DNA from: M3007 sp038203695 | Lineage (GTDB): Bacteria; Bacteroidota; Bacteroidia; Chitinophagales; Saprospiraceae | Assembly (NCBI GenBank): GCA_038203695.1 | Contig: JBBRDQ010000002.1 | Span: forward strand, 1 to 64,000 | Length of the DNA stretch: 64,000 bases | Reading direction: 5' to 3' | In this document: piece by piece, positions 47,707-56,023 of the stretch | Position numbering within the stretch: the stretch's first letter is position 1 | How the letters are laid out: each line of letters opens with the position of its first letter | Program-made: the position numbers and the translations under genes | Notes under the pieces: generated by a model | Seen by the model: only the letters and a program-made list of their open reading frames with translations | Database searches by the model: none | What the model was told of the DNA's origin: nothing

Positions 47707-48378
47707 CTAAAATTGTGCTACGTCAAATCCAACGGATGCGGTTCTGTCAAATGCGTTAATGCTTATGGTTCCGGCCTTTAAATTAGGCATGGTACTCAAG
47801 TCGAAAGATAATTTTTGTAAACCGGCGCCTACGGAAGTTTGACTGACCTTTACATCAACCAGTTTCCCTGCCGCATCCATAAAAGTGAGTTTAACCGGAT
47901 CACTGGCATTAATGGCGACCAATATTTCAAAGATTTTGGGATCAAATTTAAGGCGGCAACCTCCGCCGGTTCCACAAGGTGGCGGTGGGGGTGGCGGTGG
48001 ACCTATTCTGGGCGGTTTGACCGTAGTGGTAGCAATAGCGGCTCTTGTGCTGAACTCCTGAGTTCTCCAGAAATTTCGTTGTGCGGCAAAATCAATTGTA
48101 GCGGCGAGATTAACCTTTTGGAACGCGCCAATTTTTTCAACCACACTTCCTGACATTTTTGGATTGGCGGCTGATTGGCTGATTGCCATCAGTTGACTGT
48201 CTTGCTGCATGGCGAAAGTGGCTTCCTTTTGATCCAGTTCAAAAAGAAAGAGATCAGAAGCGAATAACACCTGCTTCTTGACGGTGTCTTCCACATCTTG
48301 GGGTGGTTTCGGTGCTTCCTTGCACTGGATCAAGAGTCCGGTGAAGGCAAGCGCACAGATTTTTACTACGTTTTTCAT
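47707..48378 (-). CDS. Exported polyproline protein, paralogue A
   Basis: A 223-residue protein; the start at 48378 (MKNVVKICALAFTGLLIQC) is preferred over the upstream frame. It has a signal or lipoprotein-like leader with Cys at residue 19; the lipobox (LIQC) is not canonical. A conserved block QVLFASDLFLFELDQKE is followed by a helical region, then eight prolines (127-134) and the motif CGTGGGCR (135-142), then a beta-rich C-terminal domain (KLTFMDAAGKLVDV, then FDLSTMPNLKAG). It shares every landmark with the next gene upstream. Family unknown; probably secreted or envelope-attached. Confidence 0.75.
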   Translation of the reverse strand: MKNVVKICALAFTGLLIQCKEAPKPPQDVEDTVKKQVLFASDLFLFELDQKEATFAMQQDSQLMAISQSAANPKMSGSVVEKIGAFQKVNLAATIDFAAQRNFWRTQEFSTRAAIATTTVKPPRIGPPPPPPPPCGTGGGCRLKFDPKIFEILVAINASDPVKLTFMDAAGKLVDVKVSQTSVGAGLQKLSFDLSTMPNLKAGTISINAFDRTASVGFDVAQF

Positions 48379-48461
48379 ACTGATTTTGATTTGGTGATAG
48401 TATTGAATGGTTTCCAAGGTATTAGATTGGAATGTTCCTTATTAAAGCACATTGGCCTGCT

Positions 48462-49115
48462 TTATTGTACGATGTCAAATTGTATAGACGCATGCGTGTC
48501 GAGCGCGGCAAAATCCAGGGTACCACCGGTCAGATTTTCAATCTTGCCAAGATCAAAAATGAATCTTTGCACATTGGTGGTCAGACCAACTTGTTTTACC
48601 GGTACATCGACTGCCTTGCCATTGACATCGCGTATAGTGATCTTCACGTGTTGATTGATCGTAACAGCCGCATATATTTCGCATACTTTTCGACGGTCAA
48701 AGGCGATACGACAACTGCCTCCTGATCCGCAGGGCGGTGGCGGTGGTGGCGGGACTTTCGGTGGTTTCAAGTAAGCGCCATAACCTGCCCGGATGCCAAA
48801 TTCCTGGGCAATCGCAAAGTTCCGTTGCGCCTTGATTTGTTCGAGCGCATTTTTGTTAGCCTTTTGAAATTCCAGCAATTTTTCAGTCAGTAGCGCGCTT
48901 GTTTTCGGGGTGGCAGCAAGTTTACGCAAACTGACCAATTGACTATCCTGTTGATTAATAAGCAGTTGTTCTTTCTGCTCGAGATCCAGGAGAAAAATAT
49001 CGGAGGCGAAAATTACTTGGTTTGGTGACTCGGGTACTGGAGGCTGCGGGGTATCCTGACATTTTGCCGACAGTCCGATCAGCGCGATTAGGCACAATCT
49101 CCATACATTTTTCAT
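48462..49115 (-). CDS. Exported polyproline protein, paralogue B
   Basis: A 217-residue protein starting at 49115 (MKNVWRLCLIALIGLSAKC). It shares with paralogue A the leader with Cys19, the block QVIFASDIFLLDLEQKE, a helical middle with AQRNFAIAQEF, a run of seven prolines (122-128) and the motif CGSGGSCR (129-136), then a beta-rich C-terminus. The two genes are adjacent, in the same direction and about 83 bases apart, so they arose by tandem duplication. The function is unknown; proximity to the CHAT gene is suggestive only. Confidence 0.75.
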   Translation of the reverse strand: MKNVWRLCLIALIGLSAKCQDTPQPPVPESPNQVIFASDIFLLDLEQKEQLLINQQDSQLVSLRKLAATPKTSALLTEKLLEFQKANKNALEQIKAQRNFAIAQEFGIRAGYGAYLKPPKVPPPPPPPCGSGGSCRIAFDRRKVCEIYAAVTINQHVKITIRDVNGKAVDVPVKQVGLTTNVQRFIFDLGKIENLTGGTLDFAALDTHASIQFDIVQ

Positions 49116-49297
49116 ACTGCCGTGGTTGGGTGTATTGTTGGTTTAAAGCCCAAAATTACCGGCGAAATTGTAAGTATGATGTTTTGAATATGAATTTTTT
49201 TAAATTTTTATCCGTTCTTAATTCATTTCATTTTACGACCGCTCCATTTTTCCACCTTTTTTAAAAGGAGGCGAATAGGTTGTTTGTACAAAATCCT

Positions 49298-49317
49298 TAC
49301 ATTTGCCGCTACATTTG
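49298..49317 (+). promoter_or_regulatory. Candidate promoter -7 boxes of the ileS leader
   Basis: Two TACATTTG sequences (49298-49305 and 49310-49317) match the Bacteroidota -7 consensus TAnnTTTG, and lie 22 and 10 bases before the leader ATG at 49327. The first gives a more plausible 5' leader length. A TTG/TTTG element lies at 49280-49286, but the spacing to either box does not fit a normal -33 well. Confidence 0.4.
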
Positions 49318-49326
49318 CAAGATACG

Positions 49327-49386
49327 ATGAAGCAGTTCACCATAATTTCTAACACCATTATTATTCGTACCGGGTCGCACACCTGA
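49327..49386 (+). CDS. Isoleucine-rich leader peptide of ileS
   Basis: An ATG at 49327 opens a 19-codon frame, MKQFTIISNTIIIRTGSHT, ended by TGA at 49384-49386. Five of the 19 residues are Ile: ATA and ATT at codons 6 and 7, and three consecutive ATT codons at 11-13 (49357-49365). It lies 110 bases upstream of the ileS GTG and just upstream of a terminator hairpin. This is the classic layout of a regulatory leader peptide whose translation senses charged tRNA-Ile. It is too short to have a function as a protein, and I infer regulation from layout alone. Confidence 0.7.
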   Translation: MKQFTIISNTIIIRTGSHT

Positions 49387-49456
49387 GCACGGAAGTGGCT
49401 GTTTAGAAAAAACAGAAACCCCGGCTGGTGTGCTACACCGGGCGGGGTTTCTGTTT
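49377..49456 (+). terminator. ileS attenuator: antiterminator arm and terminator hairpin
   Basis: The terminator pairs AAACAGAAACCCCG (49410-49423) with CGGGGTTTCTGTTT (49443-49456), 14 base pairs, with an inner GGTGT/ACACC stem (49427-49431/49435-49439). The leader segment GCACACC (49377-49383), which encodes the last His-Thr, is perfectly complementary to GGTGTGC (49427-49433). That helix crosses the terminator stem, so the two are mutually exclusive. A ribosome stalled at the Ile codons would leave 49377-49383 free to pair; one that reached the stop codon would cover it. The T-run after the hairpin is short. Confidence 0.65.
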
Positions 49457-49495
49457 GCATGCAAATCTCACCTAACAATTAAGACAATAGAACCA

Positions 49496-52400
49496 GTGCA
49501 CTACCGCGAATTTAAACAACTGAATCTTCCGGCCATCGATGCCGAAATCCTCCAATTCTGGCAGGATGAACGCATTTTTGAGCAGTCCGTCGAGCAACGT
49601 GATCCCAAAAACTCTTTTGTTTTTTATGAAGGTCCGCCTTCCGCCAATGGTCAACCGGGCATTCACCACGTCATGGCCCGTGCCGTAAAAGACGCATTTT
49701 GTCGCTACCAAACCCTTAAAGGGCGCCGCGTTGAGCGTAAAGGTGGCTGGGATACGCATGGATTGCCGATCGAATTGCAGGTGGAAAAAGAATTGGGCAT
49801 TACCAAGGAAGATATCGGGAAGAAAATAACCGTGGAGGCCTACAATGCTGCCTGCCGAAGTACGGTCATGCGCTATAAAGATATCTGGGATGATATTACC
49901 CGGAAAATGGGATACTGGGTCAATCTCGACGATCCATATATCACGTTTGAAAATAAATATATCGAAACGGTGTGGTACTTGCTCAAACGCCTGTATGATA
50001 AAGGTTATCTGTATAAAGGGTACACTATCCAGCCCTACAGCCCGGCAGCAGGCACGGGGCTTAGCTCGCATGAACTCAATCAGCCGGGGACTTATCACGA
50101 TGTGACCGATACGAGCATCGTCGCGATGTTTAAAGTGCAGCGCACGGGCCTGTCGGATTTTTTATTTGACTCGGACCAGGAAGATGTACGCATTCTTGCC
50201 TGGACCACCACGCCCTGGACATTGCCATCCAATACCGCGTTGACGGTCGGCCCAAATATCAGTTATGTCAAGGTAAAAACGCTCAATCCGTATACGAAAG
50301 CACCCGTTAGCGTAGTGTTGGCAGCGGCATTGATCAGCAAATGGTTTGGCGGTAAAAATCAACCGGAGGTGTTGGAACAATCTGCGGAATTCTCCGGAAA
50401 CCAGTTGTTTGAGGTGCGCTACGAGCAACTTTTGCCGTATGTACAGCCGACCGATGGCGATGCATTTAAAGTTATAACCGGTGATTTTGTGACGACAGAG
50501 GATGGCACAGGCGTGGTCCATACGGCGCCATCATTCGGCGCAGACGACATGAAAGTGGCCCGTCAGCATGGCATTGGCTCCCTGACCTTGGTGGACAAAC
50601 AAGGCAAATTCACGGATGAAGTGGGTGAATTTGCCGGCCGTTATGTGAAGGACTACAAGAATGAGGCTGATTATCAATCCGTTGACGTAGATATTGCGGT
50701 TAAAATGAAAGCAGAAGGGTATGCTTTCAACGTGAAAAAATATGAACACTCATACCCGCACTGCTGGCGCACCGACAAGCCGGTTTTGTATTATCCGCTG
50801 GATTCCTGGTTCATTGCTGCATCAAGAGTAAAGGAGCGGATGTTTGAATTGAACAAAACCATCAACTGGAAACCAGCATCTACCGGGGAAGGCCGTTTTG
50901 GGAAATGGCTGGAAAATTTGCAAGACTGGAACCTGAGTCGCTCGCGGTACTGGGGCGTGCCATTGCCCATCTGGCGCACCGAGGATGGTGCCGAAGAAAT
51001 TTGTATTGGTTCATTGGAAGAGTTGAGCCAGGCCGTTGAAAAAGCGAACCAGGCTTTGCAAATGAACCAGGTCGTGCCGGAAGACATTCACCGGCCTTTT
51101 ATCGACGATATCGTCCTGGTTAGCCACGATGGTCGCCCAATGCGCCGTGAACTAGACCTGATCGATGTTTGGTTCGATTCCGGGTCGGTGCCGTATGCGC
51201 AATGGGGACTCGATTATGAAAAATTGCACCAAGGCGATGACCGCCCTTTCAAATCGCCTTTTGAGATCAGTTATCCCGCCGATTTTATTGCGGAAGGCGT
51301 AGATCAGACTCGTGGGTGGTTTTACACCCTGCATGCCATAGCCGTGATGTGTTACGATTCGGTGGCCTATAAAAATGTAGTGTCCACTGGACTTGTTTTA
51401 GATAAGGCCGGCAATAAAATGTCCAAATCTAAAGGGAATGCAGTGAATCCGTTTGAAATCATTGCCACGTACGGAGCGGATGCGACGCGCTGGTATATGT
51501 TGTCAAATGCCCAGCCTTGGGACAACTTGAAATTCGATCCGGAAGGCATTGTAGAAACCCGGAATAAACTGTTTGGCACCGTATTTAATACGTATAATTT
51601 TTTCGCGCTCTACGCCAACCTCGACGGCTGGTCGATGGACGAGCAAAATGTCTTGCCCTACGCAGCGCGCCCGGAACTCGACCGTTGGGTCATTTCAAAA
51701 CTCTATAGTTTGGTCGGTGATTACCGCGAAGCTATGGATGATTACGAGCCGACCAAGGCCGCGCGTTATATTGAGACTTTTGTGGATGAACACTTGAGCA
51801 ACTGGTATGTGCGTTTGGCGCGTCGCCGGTTTTGGCGCGGTGAGATGAGCGAAGACAAAACAGCCGCGTATCAGACGTTATTCGAATGCCTGATGGTGAC
51901 CAACCAATTGATGTCCTCGCTTGCACCGTTCTTTTCCGATTGGATGTACCGCAACCTTACCAGTCCAATTCGCGACAAGGCAAAACAGCATAACACACCA
52001 CTCCGCCACGACTCAGTGCATTTAAGTGACCTCACGGAAGTAAACGCCGGTCTGATTGACAAGGCATTAGAGCAAAGAATGGAATATGCGCAGCGCATTT
52101 GTTCGCTGGCGTTAAGTATCCGCAAACGGGAGCGTATCCGGGTCCGGCTGCCGTTGCAAAAAATCATGCTGCCGGTGCTGGACGAGGTATTCATAACCGC
52201 AGTCGATGGGGTCAAAGACCTGATTTTATCGGAAATCAATGTCAAAGACCTGGAATACATAACCGATTCCAGCGGCTTGTTAAAAAAAGGTGCCAAGGCT
52301 AACTTTAAAACGTTGGGCGCTAAACTCGGCAAAGACATGAAAGACGCGGCGGCTATGATCGCCGGCTTTACCAATGAAGATATTGATGCGCTGGAAAAAA

Positions 52401-52804
52401 CAGGCACGCTGGCAGTCACCCTCAATGGGAATGGGTACACCCTCACGCCCGATGATCTAGTGATTTCAACCGAAGATTTACCGGGCTGGAAAACGGCCTC
52501 TGATGGACCGCTTACCGTGGTGCTGGATGTACACCTCACGGATGCGTTGCTTGCGGAGGGTACTGCCCGCGACCTGGTGAATCGTATCCAGAATATCCGC
52601 AAAGACAAAGATTTTAACGTAACCGATCGGATTATCGTCACCTTGCAACGACACCCGGCTATTGTAGATTCCGTAGCGCAATTTGGCTCCTATATTCAAG
52701 CCGAAGTATTAGCCAATCAGTTGCGACTGGCAGATAATGTAGCAGGCGAAACGGTGATGCTGGACGACGAAGTGAGTTTAAACATTGATGTAGTGCTGGC
52801 TTAG
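49496..52804 (+). CDS. ileS: Isoleucyl-tRNA synthetase
   Basis: A 1102-residue class I aminoacyl-tRNA synthetase that charges tRNA-Ile. The frame opens at 49430, but that point lies inside the terminator hairpin; the GTG at 49496 (VHYREFKQLNLPAIDAEILQFW) fits the Bacteroidota family start. The HIGH-region motif is GIHHVMAR, and KMSKSKGN carries the KMSKS signature. The CP1 editing domain lies between about residues 210 and 420, followed by DIWEDI-like and WYVRLARRRFW anticodon-binding regions. The length suits the long, eukaryote-like IleRS type. The Ile-rich leader and attenuator sit immediately upstream. Confidence 0.97.
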   Translation: MHYREFKQLNLPAIDAEILQFWQDERIFEQSVEQRDPKNSFVFYEGPPSANGQPGIHHVMARAVKDAFCRYQTLKGRRVERKGGWDTHGLPIELQVEKELGITKEDIGKKITVEAYNAACRSTVMRYKDIWDDITRKMGYWVNLDDPYITFENKYIETVWYLLKRLYDKGYLYKGYTIQPYSPAAGTGLSSHELNQPGTYHDVTDTSIVAMFKVQRTGLSDFLFDSDQEDVRILAWTTTPWTLPSNTALTVGPNISYVKVKTLNPYTKAPVSVVLAAALISKWFGGKNQPEVLEQSAEFSGNQLFEVRYEQLLPYVQPTDGDAFKVITGDFVTTEDGTGVVHTAPSFGADDMKVARQHGIGSLTLVDKQGKFTDEVGEFAGRYVKDYKNEADYQSVDVDIAVKMKAEGYAFNVKKYEHSYPHCWRTDKPVLYYPLDSWFIAASRVKERMFELNKTINWKPASTGEGRFGKWLENLQDWNLSRSRYWGVPLPIWRTEDGAEEICIGSLEELSQAVEKANQALQMNQVVPEDIHRPFIDDIVLVSHDGRPMRRELDLIDVWFDSGSVPYAQWGLDYEKLHQGDDRPFKSPFEISYPADFIAEGVDQTRGWFYTLHAIAVMCYDSVAYKNVVSTGLVLDKAGNKMSKSKGNAVNPFEIIATYGADATRWYMLSNAQPWDNLKFDPEGIVETRNKLFGTVFNTYNFFALYANLDGWSMDEQNVLPYAARPELDRWVISKLYSLVGDYREAMDDYEPTKAARYIETFVDEHLSNWYVRLARRRFWRGEMSEDKTAAYQTLFECLMVTNQLMSSLAPFFSDWMYRNLTSPIRDKAKQHNTPLRHDSVHLSDLTEVNAGLIDKALEQRMEYAQRICSLALSIRKRERIRVRLPLQKIMLPVLDEVFITAVDGVKDLILSEINVKDLEYITDSSGLLKKGAKANFKTLGAKLGKDMKDAAAMIAGFTNEDIDALEKTGTLAVTLNGNGYTLTPDDLVISTEDLPGWKTASDGPLTVVLDVHLTDALLAEGTARDLVNRIQNIRKDKDFNVTDRIIVTLQRHPAIVDSVAQFGSYIQAEVLANQLRLADNVAGETVMLDDEVSLNIDVVLA

Positions 52805-52933
52805 TGCTCCAAAATGACAATTGGTTAGGATAATTGTAAGCGCGCAGGTGAATTTGAACGTTGAAAAAGAACAAATGTCTACTTTCACGGCACTTTTGCA
52901 CTTGTCCTAACTAACAGTCTCACACACCACCAC

Positions 52934-54340
52934 ATGGAGCGAATCAGCGTTTTCGATATTTTTAAAATTGGCATTGGGCCGTCGAGTTCTCATACGATGG
53001 GGCCTTGGCGGGCAGCACAGCGGTTTACCCGGGAAATAGATTTAAACGAAGTAATTGCCGTGCAGGTTGAGTTGTATGGATCGCTGGCCAAAACCGGCAA
53101 GGGGCATGGAACCGATCTGGCTGTCTTATTGGGTTTAAATGGGGATGATCCGGTGACAATTCCGGTAGCCGCAGTACAAACAAATGTGGCACAGATTACG
53201 GCGGAACGGAAAATTAACCTTGCCGGAAAACGACTTATTCCTTTTAATCCGGAGCGGGATGTCATTTTTCTCTACGACCAAACCTTACCTTATCATGCAA
53301 ATGGCTTGACTTTTCGGGCTTTTTATCGGGATGGCACCGGAGAAAGCCATACCTATTATTCTATTGGCGGCGGTTTTGTAGTGAAAGAAGGGGAGGAGGA
53401 TAATGGGGGTACTGTGACGCTTCCCTGCCCGATTGACCGGGCCGAAGAACTGCATCACTGGTGCCTGGAACAGCATAAAAGCATTTCTGAAATTGTATTT
53501 CAAAACGAGCTTACTTGGCGGTCGGCAGCGCAAATCCAGGCAGAACTGCTGCAAATCTGGGACGTGATGCGCCATTGTATCTATAAAGGCTGCCATACCG
53601 AAGGTATTCTACCGGGCGGTTTAGAAGTCGGCCGCCGTGCTGCGCCACTGAGTGCTAAACTGCTGAATACCAAACCGTACGCAAATGTGGATGAATGGAC
53701 TGCCCAGATCAGTCGGGGCGGACACTCTTTTCAAGATATCCTGAAATGGGTAAGTTGTTTTGCCTTGGCGGTGAATGAAGAAAATGCGGCATTCGGCCGG
53801 GTGGTTACTGCGCCAACCAATGGGGCCGCCGGTGTAATTCCTGCCGTTTTGATGTATCATGTTTGTTTTAGCGACAGTTACCGCGAGTCCGATATCGTGC
53901 GATTTTTGCTTACGGCCGGCGAAATGGGGAGTTTATTCAAAAAAGGAGCCACGATTTCTGCGGCGATGGGTGGTTGTCAGGCTGAAATTGGTGTTTCCTC
54001 CGCGATGGCTGCTGCTGCGTTAACCGAATGCTTGGGCGGGACGTATGATCAGGCCATGATGGCGGCTGAAATAGCGATGGAGCATCATTTGGGCATGACC
54101 TGCGATCCGATCGGTGGTTTGGTACAAGTACCCTGTATCGAGCGCAATACGATGGGAGCAATTAAAGCAATTACCGCGTGTCAGATTGCGTTGGAAAGCA
54201 ACCCGGCCAAAGCCAAGGTCAGCCTCGATGCAGTGATCAAAACCATGAAGGAAACGGCTTTCGATATGAATACCAAGTATAAAGAGACGGCAGACGGTGG
54301 CTTGGCACTGAATATTTCTGTTAATCTGGCCGAGTGTTAA
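52934..54340 (+). CDS. sdaA: L-serine ammonia-lyase, iron-sulfur dependent
   Basis: A 468-residue single-chain L-serine dehydratase that deaminates serine to pyruvate. The N-terminal beta-domain begins ISVFDIFKIGIGPSSSHTMGPW, the family signature. The catalytic alpha-domain contains APTNGAAGVIPAVLMYH and the [4Fe-4S]-binding cysteines in GGCQAEIGVSSAMAA and GMTCDPIGGLVQVPCIERN. It is full length and probably active in the cytoplasm. It follows ileS by about 130 bases with its own upstream region. Confidence 0.96.
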   Translation: MERISVFDIFKIGIGPSSSHTMGPWRAAQRFTREIDLNEVIAVQVELYGSLAKTGKGHGTDLAVLLGLNGDDPVTIPVAAVQTNVAQITAERKINLAGKRLIPFNPERDVIFLYDQTLPYHANGLTFRAFYRDGTGESHTYYSIGGGFVVKEGEEDNGGTVTLPCPIDRAEELHHWCLEQHKSISEIVFQNELTWRSAAQIQAELLQIWDVMRHCIYKGCHTEGILPGGLEVGRRAAPLSAKLLNTKPYANVDEWTAQISRGGHSFQDILKWVSCFALAVNEENAAFGRVVTAPTNGAAGVIPAVLMYHVCFSDSYRESDIVRFLLTAGEMGSLFKKGATISAAMGGCQAEIGVSSAMAAAALTECLGGTYDQAMMAAEIAMEHHLGMTCDPIGGLVQVPCIERNTMGAIKAITACQIALESNPAKAKVSLDAVIKTMKETAFDMNTKYKETADGGLALNISVNLAEC

Positions 54341-54418
54341 GGAAATCATTTTGTTGCACGCACACAAGTAACCGATTGCTGCTTTGGCGTATTAAGAGTT
54401 CACCATAATAATAAGACG

Positions 54419-55138
54419 ATGCAAAAAATAATCATATTGCCATTGTTCCTGGTATGCCTGCTGGCCATGCCGGCCTGCGACACCTTAAAGGAAGTTGCTA
54501 ACAGTGTTTTGTCAGAGCCGACGATCGACGAAATTGGACGCGGTTTGAAAGATGCACTGGCCAAGGGTGCTACGAGAGGTGCCGGTGAGCTATCTGCGCA
54601 AGATGGCTATCTTAAAAGCGCCTACAAAATTCTTTTACCGGAACAGGCGCGCAAGGTTGCCGACAAATTGCGGGTTGTGCCGGGCTTCAACAACTTCGAA
54701 AACGAATTGCTGGAAAAAATCAATCGCGGGGCGGAAGACGCTGCTAAGGAAGCAGGGCCGATTTTCCTGAACTCCATTAAACAAATGACGATTCAGGATG
54801 CCACCAATATTTTGCTGGGAGCTGATAACTCTGCTACGGAGTACTTGAAAAGAACCACCAATACGGAGTTGTACCAAAAGTTCAACCCCAAAATAGTCGC
54901 GTCGCTCAATAAAATTGGTGCCAACAATCTCTGGAAAAAAGCCGCCGATGCCTATAATAAAATTCCGCTGGTGACCAAAGTCAATAGTGATTTGGATGAT
55001 TATGTAACCACACAGGCACTTACCGGATTATTTGGTAAAGTAAGCGAAGAGGAGAAAAATATCCGCCGTAACAAAGGCGCGCGAACGACCGAGTTGTTGA
55101 AAAAAGTGTTTGCGAAGCAGGATGCGAATCGGAAGTAA
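54419..55138 (+). CDS. DUF4197 lipoprotein-like protein
   Basis: A 239-residue protein with signal peptide and lipobox-like LLAMPAC (Cys20), followed by a DUF4197 domain: SEPTIDEIGRGLKDALAKGA, GYLKSAYKILLPEQARKVADKL, then FLNSIKQMTIQDATNILLGAD and LTGLFGKVSEEEKNIRRN. The family is a helical envelope protein of unknown function. A strong terminator follows. Confidence 0.88.
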   Translation: MQKIIILPLFLVCLLAMPACDTLKEVANSVLSEPTIDEIGRGLKDALAKGATRGAGELSAQDGYLKSAYKILLPEQARKVADKLRVVPGFNNFENELLEKINRGAEDAAKEAGPIFLNSIKQMTIQDATNILLGADNSATEYLKRTTNTELYQKFNPKIVASLNKIGANNLWKKAADAYNKIPLVTKVNSDLDDYVTTQALTGLFGKVSEEEKNIRRNKGARTTELLKKVFAKQDANRK

Positions 55139-55161
55139 ACGATTGACTATCGGTGTTTTGA

Positions 55162-55200
55162 AAGCGGTTGAAATCCTTGTTGGATTTCAACCGCTTTTGT
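55162..55200 (+). terminator. Intrinsic terminator
   Basis: AAAGCGGTTGAAATCC (55162-55177) pairs perfectly with GGATTTCAACCGCTTT (55183-55198) around a 5-base loop, followed by TTGTTTTGG. It also borders the convergent methyltransferase gene. Confidence 0.82.
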
Positions 55201-55246
55201 TTTGGTCATGACAATTGATCGTACACAGCACTGGGGGTACGTAACG

Positions 55247-56011
55247 TTACGGATGGTTCTTTTGCAAGATCAGTGTAAGCGTAAAGCCAGGTGCATACGG
55301 ACAAGGAAATTGCTGATTAAGCAGGGTTGTAAATTGTTCAGCAAAGATATGCTTGAATGCGGCGGTGTAATATGGTCGCTCTGCGTTGTCCAAAATCAAT
55401 AAACCACCTGGCTTGAGATAGGGTAAAGCTTCCTGTATACAAGCAGGTCGTGCCCTACCGTCCACCAGAATTAGATCGAAAGATGCCAAATCATAGTGCT
55501 TTACCGCTTTGGCATATTTTTCGAAAGTATAGTTTTCAAATACGGTTGCGCCGCTCCGGTATTGGGCAGGATCCGAGATGTCAGTTTGTGCGGGGGTACT
55601 TAGATCTTCGCCGGCAACAAAAGACCCCTCCCAATTAAGGTGCCCCTTTTCCCGAATTTTTGCGGAAAGTACTTTAAACCAGCCTTCATCGTGTTCTACA
55701 GTGGCCACAAAGCCGGCACGGTTGCAGAAAAACAGGGTAGACCCGCCTCCGCCATATTCAAAAACGCGATGGTCTGGTTTTAACCAGTCCGCCAACAAAT
55801 CAATGGCAGGAAAGGTGAGCCAGGCACTTTCATCGGCGATTGAATTGCGGCCAGGCTGGAATGAGGCAAACCAACGCTTTTTATAAGATCGTATTTGTTT
55901 GCGGTGGTCGGCGTTTTCCGTGCAACGAATGGTTTCCCACCAAAAGAAGAAAGAAGAATTTTTCCAGGACACGCGAAGAGTATGAAAATTATTTGATTGC
56001 CAAAGGTACAT
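55247..56011 (-). CDS. Class I SAM-dependent methyltransferase-like protein
   Basis: A 254-residue protein. The SAM-binding glycine-rich loop is VFEYGGGGSTLFF, followed by VATVEHDEGWFKVL, and later FDLILVDGRARPACIQEALPYLKPGGLLILDN, all typical of small class I methyltransferases. The start at 56011 gives a long, atypical N-terminus before the conserved GWFASFQ-like region, so the true start may lie further in. The substrate is unknown. It overlaps no neighbour and lies just downstream of the small type B protein gene. Confidence 0.78.
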   Translation of the reverse strand: MYLWQSNNFHTLRVSWKNSSFFFWWETIRCTENADHRKQIRSYKKRWFASFQPGRNSIADESAWLTFPAIDLLADWLKPDHRVFEYGGGGSTLFFCNRAGFVATVEHDEGWFKVLSAKIREKGHLNWEGSFVAGEDLSTPAQTDISDPAQYRSGATVFENYTFEKYAKAVKHYDLASFDLILVDGRARPACIQEALPYLKPGGLLILDNAERPYYTAAFKHIFAEQFTTLLNQQFPCPYAPGFTLTLILQKNHP

Positions 56012-56023
56012 CTTTAATACGGG

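Noticed and set aside
44694..49115. Complete CHAT-based immune (type III-E CRISPR-like or bacterial gasdermin) operon
   Set aside because: There is no gasdermin, CRISPR-associated or sensor gene nearby, and the CHAT protein is exported and membrane-anchored, unlike those cytoplasmic effectors.
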